Below are positions 7,084 through 12,488 of a stretch of DNA of 12,488 nucleotides, piece by piece. The first letter of the stretch is position 1. Each line of letters opens with the position of its first letter. The notes beneath the pieces were generated by a model, which searched no databases, was not told the origin of the DNA, and saw nothing but the letters and a program-made list of their open reading frames with translations. Position numbers and translations under genes: made by a program. Source of the stretch: an uncultured Porphyromonadaceae bacterium (lineage in GTDB: Bacteria > Bacteroidota > Bacteroidia > Bacteroidales > Muribaculaceae). The stretch lies in NCBI GenBank assembly GCA_947177595.1, contig CAMWUZ010000029.1:1-12488 (forward strand), read 5' to 3'.

Positions 7084-7130
7084 ACCTGTTAAGGTGTACT
7101 AAAGTATCAAAAGGGAAATTTAAGACCGGA

Positions 7131-7159
7131 TTCGCTTCGGAGAATATTTCGTAAATTTG
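7131..7159 (+). promoter_or_regulatory. Probable internal promoter after purN
   Basis: TAAATTTG at 7152-7159 matches the Bacteroidetes -7 box, and TTCG (7131-7134) is a one-mismatch -33 box at a short 17-base spacing. Transcription would start near 7163, about 12 bases before the ATG at 7175. Its position argues against a start codon further upstream for the next gene and suggests that the secreted protein, mltD and uvrA can form a separate unit. Confidence 0.6.
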
Positions 7160-7174
7160 CAGGCTGCAAAAGAA

Positions 7175-8458
7175 ATGAATCTACTCCGACTAATCATATA
7201 TATATTATGCCTAACCGTGAGCGCTCATGCTTCGGCGATTTCCTTGCGTCTTGCCGGTGCAAGCGGATCCAAGGCAGTCTCCGTTGAACCGGTGGCATCA
7301 TCCGGTCTCAACGCAATCTTTGTTGTGCCGGATGCTCAGGATATTGTGCCTGAGGTATCTGATGCGTCAACTGCCTGCAATTGGTATATCTTTGACTCTC
7401 GCGGAGCGGCATACGCCCAGCCTTTGGAAAATGCCGCAACACTTTCCGCCGACTGTGGCTATATTATTGAGGATGCAGGCAAAAAATATTATTTCTGGAT
7501 TACCGACTACTCGGCTTCTCCGATGACAAGCGGCACTCTCGATATTGAAGAAAGCGACTGTTCCTCGGTTTCACTGCTTTACACCGGCTCAGCTCCCCGA
7601 CTTACCTGTCACTCTATTACCGGTCGTGCTTTAGATATTGACAGAGAAATTTCGCTCACCTTTTTCACTCTTGATGAGGACAGTGAAAACCTGTCTTTCA
7701 GTCAGATTCAGCAGTCAAAGACTCTGCCATACATAAATCAGCGTATCAGTATGCCGGCACCGCTTTGTTCCACCCGCTTTGTTCTCACCGGTGACAGGTT
7801 CTTGCGCAGCTGGGGTAAGGAAATTCAAATTTCAAGCGACATAATGACCCCTCAGGCGGTTTCGGCAATTGTAAGCGTTTCCCAGATTCAACGCGATTCG
7901 CCAAACGAGCAAAAAACGTCCGACACCTATTTCGGAGGATCTGCACCGGTAGATATGCAGTTTAAAGCGGTTATATCTGATGCAGTGGTTTTTACCGAAT
8001 GGCAGATAGCCTCAGATATAGAATTCGACAATATCATTATGCGCGAGCAATCCGCTGAATGGGATTACACTTTCACCGACACCGGTTCACATTACATTCG
8101 GTTTCTGTGTGCTAATTCATCCGGCTCATGTGAATGGTACAGCGATACTTACATTGTTGCCGTGGGAGAATCTCGACTCAGATGTCCCAATGCATTCTCG
8201 CCGGGAGCTACGGAAGGAGTCAACGATGAATGGCGCGTGAGCTATCGCTCTATCATCTCATTTGAATGCCATATTTTCAACCGTCTTGGTGTTAAAATGG
8301 CGACCCTCACCGATCCATCGCAAGGATGGGATGGTAAATACAAAGGACATCTTGTTGCCCCTGGCGTTTATTATTACGTAATAAAGGCTCTTGGTGCAGA
8401 TGGGAAAAAATATAATCTGAGCGGAGACATCAATATTGTCGGCTCTCGTTCATACTGA
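7175..8458 (+). CDS. Secreted protein with gliding motility-associated / T9SS type B C-terminal domain
   Basis: A 427-residue exported protein. The N-terminus is a Sec signal peptide (MNLLRLIIYILCLTVSAHA, cleavage near residue 19). The middle is beta-rich and unrecognised; about 250-335 resembles a PKD/immunoglobulin-like domain (MQFKAVISDAVVFTEWQIAS, then DTGSHYIRFLCANSSGSCEWYS). Residues about 337-424 look like the CHU_C / gliding-motility C-terminal domain: CPNAFSPGATEGVNDEW, FECHIFNRLGVKMATL, QGWDGKYKGHLVAPGVYYYV. In other Bacteroidetes this domain directs export through the type IX secretion system (type B) and is usually at the C-terminus, as here. The start is ATG 7175; an in-frame TTG at 7157 lies inside the -7 box of the promoter and would spoil the signal peptide. 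The final strand is short (NLSGDINIVGSRSY). Seven Cys residues occur in the mature part, perhaps forming disulphides. The function of the main body is unknown. Confidence 0.85.
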   Translation: MNLLRLIIYILCLTVSAHASAISLRLAGASGSKAVSVEPVASSGLNAIFVVPDAQDIVPEVSDASTACNWYIFDSRGAAYAQPLENAATLSADCGYIIEDAGKKYYFWITDYSASPMTSGTLDIEESDCSSVSLLYTGSAPRLTCHSITGRALDIDREISLTFFTLDEDSENLSFSQIQQSKTLPYINQRISMPAPLCSTRFVLTGDRFLRSWGKEIQISSDIMTPQAVSAIVSVSQIQRDSPNEQKTSDTYFGGSAPVDMQFKAVISDAVVFTEWQIASDIEFDNIIMREQSAEWDYTFTDTGSHYIRFLCANSSGSCEWYSDTYIVAVGESRLRCPNAFSPGATEGVNDEWRVSYRSIISFECHIFNRLGVKMATLTDPSQGWDGKYKGHLVAPGVYYYVIKALGADGKKYNLSGDINIVGSRSY

Positions 8459-8480
8459 TATATAATTAATTATGTAATTT

Positions 8481-9392
8481 ATGAAAACGATTTATACACT
8501 CATATCAGCCATACTACTCGGTAGCTCAATGGTATTTGCCCAACAGTCTGCTCCGAATCCGTCTATCCCCGGCAAGATTACATTTGCCGGTCAGACTGTG
8601 AATCTCGACCGTGCGGATATGTATGAGCGGTTCGACCGCGAACTCACATCCATGGCTTATACTCATGGGAATACTCTACTCACCATTAAGCGTGCCAACA
8701 AATATTTTCCGCTCATGTCTCCGATCCTCAAGCGTCATGGAGTTCCGCAGGACCTTCTATACCTCGCCTGTATCGAGAGCCATCTAGATACACGAGCCGT
8801 CTCACCCGCTAAAGCTGCCGGTATATGGCAGTTCATGCCCGCTACTGCAAAACAGTACGGTCTTGAGGTAAATGAATATGTAGATGAGAGATTCCATCCC
8901 GAAAAAGCCACAGAAGCGGCGTGTAAACTCCTCAAAAGTATGAAAAACCGCTTCGGAAACTGGGAAAGTGCAGCCGCTGCATACAACGCAGGCAGCGCAC
9001 GAATTGCCCGCGATCTTGAATCCCAGGGAGTCAATACCGCTTTTGACCTTTACCTCCCTGAAGAAACTTCAAGATATATGTTCCGACTCTTTTCAATGAA
9101 AGAAATCATGGAAAATCCAGCCGGATATGGATTCAGACTCACTTCTGATCAGCTTTACCAACCTATAGAATGCAATACCGTCACCGTTTCCGGTCCGGTC
9201 GAGGACTGGCAGAAATGGGCGCATGACCACGGCACCAACTATATGACTTTACGCGACCTCAACCCATGGATCAGAGCCAAAAGCCTTCCGAATAAAACCG
9301 GCAAGACATATCAGGTGCTCGTTCCCAAGAAAAATGCGATGTCGCGCTCCGCACAGACAAAAAAAGTATTCAATCCGGCATGGACACACTAA
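8481..9392 (+). CDS. MltD-like periplasmic lytic transglycosylase
   Basis: A 303-residue secreted peptidoglycan lytic transglycosylase. The signal peptide (residues 1-20, ending SSMVFA before QQ) has no lipobox, so the enzyme is probably soluble in the periplasm, unlike the lipoprotein MltF-like enzyme upstream. The SLT domain spans about 76-200: catalytic Glu99 in LACIESHLD, AAGIWQFMPATAKQYGL (111-127), AAAAYNAGSARI and LPEETSRYMFR (helical end typical of the MltD group). Residues about 225-287 (TVTVSGPVEDWQKWAHDHGT, MTLRDLNPWI, TYQVLVPKK) have the layout of a degenerate LysM domain, which would help hold the enzyme on peptidoglycan (inference). A 22-base AT-rich gap separates it from the previous gene, and its last 13 bases overlap the start of uvrA. 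Confidence 0.93.
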   Translation: MKTIYTLISAILLGSSMVFAQQSAPNPSIPGKITFAGQTVNLDRADMYERFDRELTSMAYTHGNTLLTIKRANKYFPLMSPILKRHGVPQDLLYLACIESHLDTRAVSPAKAAGIWQFMPATAKQYGLEVNEYVDERFHPEKATEAACKLLKSMKNRFGNWESAAAAYNAGSARIARDLESQGVNTAFDLYLPEETSRYMFRLFSMKEIMENPAGYGFRLTSDQLYQPIECNTVTVSGPVEDWQKWAHDHGTNYMTLRDLNPWIRAKSLPNKTGKTYQVLVPKKNAMSRSAQTKKVFNPAWTH

Positions 9393-12238
9393 AAACCGAT
9401 ACAGTAAATAATACAGGACGAAACCTGACTGTGCTTGGAGCGAGGGTCAACAATCTTAAAAATATTGATGTCACCATACCTCACAACTCCCTCACGGTAA
9501 TTACCGGTTTAAGCGGCAGCGGTAAATCCTCTCTCGCTTTCGACACAATCTATGCCGAAGGTCAGAGACGCTATATAGAAACATTCTCTGCATACGCCCG
9601 CAATATGCTCGGCAATATGCAGCGACCTGATGTGGACAAGATTGAAGGACTTAGCCCGGTTATCGCTATCGAGCAGAAAACAGTCAACCGCAATCCACGA
9701 AGCACTATCGGCACCACTACCGAGATTTATGACTTTCTACGACTCCTGTTCGCTCGCGCGGCAGAAGCGAGAAGCTATATTTCCGGCGAGGCTATGGTGA
9801 AATATACCGAGGAAAAGATTGTAGATCTCATCCTTAATCGCTTCGAAGATAAAAAGATTTATGTTCTCGCCCCTCTTGTCAAAAACCGCAAAGGTCACTA
9901 CAAGGAGCTGTTTGAAGCGCTTGGTAAGAAAGGATATCTTAATGTGAGAGTCGATGGAGAACTCATGGAGATAACCTCCGGCATGAAAGTTGACCGATAT
10001 AGAAACCACTCCATTGAGCTGGTCATCGATCGGCTGAAAGTGTCGGCTAAAGATGATGCGCGTTTGCGTGAGACGGTAACTGAAGCACTGCGTCAGGGTG
10101 ATCGTGAGCTTATGATATATGACGTTGACAGTGAATCCGTGAGTCATTACAGCCAGCACCTCATGGATCCCGTAAGTGGTCTGTCATACCATGAGCCTGC
10201 TCCCCATAATTTCTCTTTCAATTCTCCGCAGGGTGCTTGTCCTTGCTGTAAGGGACTTGGATATGTGAACATAGTTGATCGCGAAAAGGTTATGCCGAAT
10301 CCCTCACTCTCTATCAGAAATGGGGGTATTGCACCTCTCGGAAAGTATCGCAACTCTATGGTGTTCTGGCAGATACAGGCTCTGCTGGAAAAGCACGGCT
10401 TTACCCTTGACACACCGCTTTCTCAGCTCAGCGAGGAAGCATTGTCAGATATTCTGAACGGTACAAATGAGCGTCTTATTATAAAAAACGAGACCCTCTC
10501 TACCAATAACTACTTTCAGACCTACGAGGGAGTAATCAAATACATTGAACTTCTTCAGAATGAGGAAGATGTTGCAGGAAGCAAGAACTGGAGTGAACAG
10601 TTCTATTCGCGTTCAACTTGCCCTGAGTGTAATGGGGCACGCCTGAATCGCGAAGCGCTCCACTATTTTATAGACGGTAAAAATATTGCAGATCTTTGTA
10701 GAATGGACATAACCGCACTCTACGACTGGAGCAAGAGTGTGGAGAATCGTCTTTCACCTACTCAGGCATTTATCGCAAAAGAAATACTCAAGGAAATCAG
10801 GGCGCGCCTCGGTTTTCTTGTAGATGTCGGGCTCGGTTATCTGTCACTTGACCGCAATTCCGCCACTCTCAGCGGTGGAGAGAGTCAGCGAATCCGCCTT
10901 GCTACCCAGATTGGTTCTGAACTTGTCAACGTGCTGTACATTCTTGACGAACCGAGTATCGGACTCCACCAGAGAGATAACAGACGACTGATTGATTCCC
11001 TCAAAAAACTCAGAGATGCCTCGAACTCTGTCATTGTGGTGGAACATGACAAAGATATGATGCTGGATGCCGACTATATTGTTGACATTGGTCCTAAGGC
11101 AGGTAGAAAAGGGGGCGAAGTTGTTTTCCAGGGCACACCTCAGACTATGTTGAAAACAGATACCCTCACCGCAGAATATCTTAATGGAGAAAAAAATATT
11201 GCTGTACCGGATAAAAGGCGGAAGGGTAACGGAAAGAGTCTCGTTCTAAGAGGAGCTACTGGCAATAATCTCCGCAATGTCACTCTAACCATACCCCTCG
11301 GCACACTTACATGTATAGCCGGAGTGAGTGGAAGCGGAAAATCATCACTTGTCAATTCCACACTTCGACCCATCCTCTCCAAGCACTTCTATCGTTCTCA
11401 CGAGATGCCGCTCCCCTATGAATCTATTGAGGGAATTGAGAATATCGATAAGGTTGTGACTGTCGATCAGACTCCGCTCGGCAAATCACCTCGCTCTAAT
11501 CCTGCAACATACACCGGAGTGTTCACCGACATCCGCAACTTGTTTGTTGACCTGCCCGAATCAAAAATCAGAGGTTATAAGCCAGGCAGATTCTCGTTCA
11601 ATGTAAGCGGAGGAAGATGCGAAACCTGTGGTGGAAACGGCTATCGCACTATCGAGATGAATTTCTTGCCCGATGTGCTGGTACCTTGCGAAACCTGTGG
11701 CGGTAAGAGATACAACCGTGAGACACTTGAGGTGCGCTTCAAAGGTAAATCTATTGCCGATGTGCTAGACATGACAATAAATCAGGCTGTGGAGTTCTTC
11801 GCAAACGTACCCGTCATTCTGAAGAAAATAAAAGTATTGCAGGATATAGGTCTCGGGTATATCAAACTCGGACAACCGTCCTCTACACTAAGCGGAGGAG
11901 AAAACCAGAGAGTTAAACTCGCTACTGAACTTGCCAAGCGCGATACAGGCAACACATTGTTTATCCTTGATGAACCCACTACCGGACTCCACTTTGAAGA
12001 CATCAACACTCTTCTAGGAGTTTTCAACCGTCTTGTTGCCAAAGGTAATACCGTTCTTGTAATCGAGCACAATCTTGACGTTATCAAGAGTGCCGACTAC
12101 CTGATTGACATGGGACCGGAAGGCGGTGCTTCCGGTGGCATGATCATAGCCGAGGGCACCCCTGAGCTGATTGCGGCTGGAGATTCACCGACAGCTCCAT
12201 TCCTGCGCGATGAACTTAAAATCAGGACAGATAATTAA
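9380..12238 (+). CDS. uvrA: Excinuclease ABC subunit A (nucleotide excision repair)
   Basis: UvrA is the ATP-driven DNA damage sensor that loads UvrB. The 952-residue protein is full length (E. coli 940). The first ATPase has Walker A GLSGSGKS (43-50), ABC signature LSGGESQR (497-504) and Walker B LYILDEPSIGLH. The second has GVSGSGKS (648-655), LSGGENQR (837-844) and LFILDEPTTGLHFED. The UvrB-binding/insertion regions lie between. The C-terminal zinc finger is complete: Cys747, Cys750, Cys770, Cys773 (RCETCGGNGY, VPCETCGGKRYNRETLE). The first finger keeps only its second pair, Cys287 and Cys290 (GACPCCKGLGY): the positions of the first pair hold Asp263 and Ser266 (LMDPVSGLSY). Start ATG 9380 lies inside the 3' end of the transglycosylase gene (13-base overlap), and a short 13-residue extension precedes the conserved NLTVLGARVNNLKNI. 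No terminator is evident after the TAA at 12236-12238. Confidence 0.98.
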   Translation: MDTLKTDTVNNTGRNLTVLGARVNNLKNIDVTIPHNSLTVITGLSGSGKSSLAFDTIYAEGQRRYIETFSAYARNMLGNMQRPDVDKIEGLSPVIAIEQKTVNRNPRSTIGTTTEIYDFLRLLFARAAEARSYISGEAMVKYTEEKIVDLILNRFEDKKIYVLAPLVKNRKGHYKELFEALGKKGYLNVRVDGELMEITSGMKVDRYRNHSIELVIDRLKVSAKDDARLRETVTEALRQGDRELMIYDVDSESVSHYSQHLMDPVSGLSYHEPAPHNFSFNSPQGACPCCKGLGYVNIVDREKVMPNPSLSIRNGGIAPLGKYRNSMVFWQIQALLEKHGFTLDTPLSQLSEEALSDILNGTNERLIIKNETLSTNNYFQTYEGVIKYIELLQNEEDVAGSKNWSEQFYSRSTCPECNGARLNREALHYFIDGKNIADLCRMDITALYDWSKSVENRLSPTQAFIAKEILKEIRARLGFLVDVGLGYLSLDRNSATLSGGESQRIRLATQIGSELVNVLYILDEPSIGLHQRDNRRLIDSLKKLRDASNSVIVVEHDKDMMLDADYIVDIGPKAGRKGGEVVFQGTPQTMLKTDTLTAEYLNGEKNIAVPDKRRKGNGKSLVLRGATGNNLRNVTLTIPLGTLTCIAGVSGSGKSSLVNSTLRPILSKHFYRSHEMPLPYESIEGIENIDKVVTVDQTPLGKSPRSNPATYTGVFTDIRNLFVDLPESKIRGYKPGRFSFNVSGGRCETCGGNGYRTIEMNFLPDVLVPCETCGGKRYNRETLEVRFKGKSIADVLDMTINQAVEFFANVPVILKKIKVLQDIGLGYIKLGQPSSTLSGGENQRVKLATELAKRDTGNTLFILDEPTTGLHFEDINTLLGVFNRLVAKGNTVLVIEHNLDVIKSADYLIDMGPEGGASGGMIIAEGTPELIAAGDSPTAPFLRDELKIRTDN

Positions 12239-12300
12239 TATCCCTGAACGAAAACTATAAATAATTAAATCACAAACTGAGTATTCAGGTTGATTGTTGT

Positions 12301-12334
12301 ATTGGCAGAACAACTAATTAATAATTTTGCCAAT
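12301..12334 (+). promoter_or_regulatory. Promoter with overlapping inverted repeat at the ahpC start
   Basis: TAATTTTG (12322-12329) is a Bacteroidetes -7 box only three bases from the ATG at 12333; ATTG (12301-12304) is a possible -33 box 17 bases upstream. If the usual distance holds, transcription starts at or next to the A of the ATG, so the mRNA would be leaderless. The inverted repeat ATTGGCA (12301-12307) / TGCCAAT (12328-12334) is perfect and extends to 10-base arms with one mismatch (12301-12310 and 12325-12334). It covers both promoter boxes and the start codon, a good place for a repressor or peroxide regulator. Confidence 0.5.
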
Positions 12335-12488
12335 GAATACAATTATCAACCAGAATGTACCCGAATTTTCCGTTCCCGCATTTGTCAACGGAGAATTCAA
12401 AACAATTAAAAATGACTATATTGCCGGCAAATGGGCAATCTTCTTTTTCTATCCGGCAGATTTCACATTTGTTTGCCCCACCGAACTG
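12333..12488 (+). CDS. ahpC: AhpC-type 2-Cys peroxiredoxin (alkyl hydroperoxide reductase subunit C), 5' part only
   Basis: Only the first 52 codons lie in the window, but they are distinctive: VPEFSVPAFVNGEFKTI, then GKWAIFFFYPADFTFVCPTEL, which is the AhpC/Prx1 active-site segment with the peroxidatic cysteine at residue 48 (FVCPTE). AhpC reduces hydrogen peroxide and organic peroxides in the cytoplasm and is recycled by AhpF, whose gene usually follows ahpC and would lie to the right of the window. The ATG at 12333 is the only start that preserves the conserved N-terminus. The gene has its own promoter after a 94-base gap behind uvrA, so it is a separate transcription unit, probably induced by oxidative stress (inference from family knowledge of OxyR control in Bacteroides). 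Confidence 0.93.
   Translation, partial: MNTIINQNVPEFSVPAFVNGEFKTIKNDYIAGKWAIFFFYPADFTFVCPTEL

Noticed and set aside
7084..7095. Small hairpin ACCT-GTTA-AGGT just after purN
   Set aside because: The four-pair stem with no T-run is too weak to call a terminator.
7157..7174. TTG start at 7157 for the T9SS-like protein
   Set aside because: It falls inside the -7 box TAAATTTG, so it would not be in the mRNA, and it would place polar residues before a clean signal peptide that begins at ATG 7175.
12243..12300. Possible terminator after uvrA: CCTGAA (12243-12248) with TTCAGG (12284-12289), or the small stem CTGA-GTAT-TCAG (12278-12289)
   Set aside because: The first has a 35-base spacer and a 6-base stem, the second only four pairs; neither is followed by a proper T-run.
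1..12488. Search for CRISPR arrays, tRNA or rRNA genes, insertion sequences, phage genes and toxin-antitoxin or defence modules
   Set aside because: No regularly spaced repeats, cloverleaf-like segments, transposase motifs or terminal repeats were seen. All long frames are accounted for by housekeeping or envelope genes.

Overview
The window looks like an ordinary chromosomal housekeeping segment from a member of the Bacteroidota, most likely order Bacteroidales. Signs for this are Bacteroidetes-type promoters (-7 box TAnnTTTG, in the best case 19 bases after a TTTG box), an almost complete lack of Shine-Dalgarno sequences, a DUF3332 lipoprotein, a gliding-motility/T9SS type B C-terminal domain, and an ECF sigma factor with the INTALGRMRYA helix seen in this phylum. 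A closer placement (for example a Muribaculaceae-like gut bacterium) is only a guess. No mobile element, tRNA, rRNA, CRISPR array or phage gene was seen.

Layout. Bases 1-2138 hold three leftward genes: an ECF sigma factor, a membrane-anchored PASTA protein with its own strong promoter, and an RluD-type pseudouridine synthase that runs off the left edge. The PASTA and rluD genes are separated by one base. A divergent AT-rich gap (2139-2432) carries promoters for both directions. Bases 2433-12238 hold eight rightward genes: cdsA (CDP-diacylglycerol synthesis), a long-form purM, an MltF-like lipoprotein lytic transglycosylase, a DUF3332 lipoprotein, purN, a secreted protein with a T9SS type B-like domain, an MltD-like lytic transglycosylase, and uvrA. 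At the right edge an ahpC-type peroxiredoxin gene begins (12333 onward) and is cut by the window.

How the genes fit together. Two themes mix: cell-envelope upkeep (PASTA protein, CdsA, two peptidoglycan-cleaving enzymes, two lipoproteins, one sorted secreted protein) and core metabolism or repair (PurM and PurN of purine synthesis, RluD of 23S rRNA modification, UvrA of nucleotide excision repair, AhpC of peroxide defence). Tight spacing and overlaps (purM/mltF 26 bases, mltD/uvrA 13 bases, PASTA/rluD 1-base gap) suggest co-transcription and translational coupling. An internal promoter at about 7131-7159 probably restarts transcription after purN.

I found no convincing new multi-gene system. 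The observations most worth a second look are at the ahpC start (a near-perfect inverted repeat over a promoter that predicts a leaderless mRNA), in UvrA (both residues of the first zinc-finger cysteine pair replaced), a strong hairpin ending 12 bases before the purN start codon, and the T9SS-like sorted protein.
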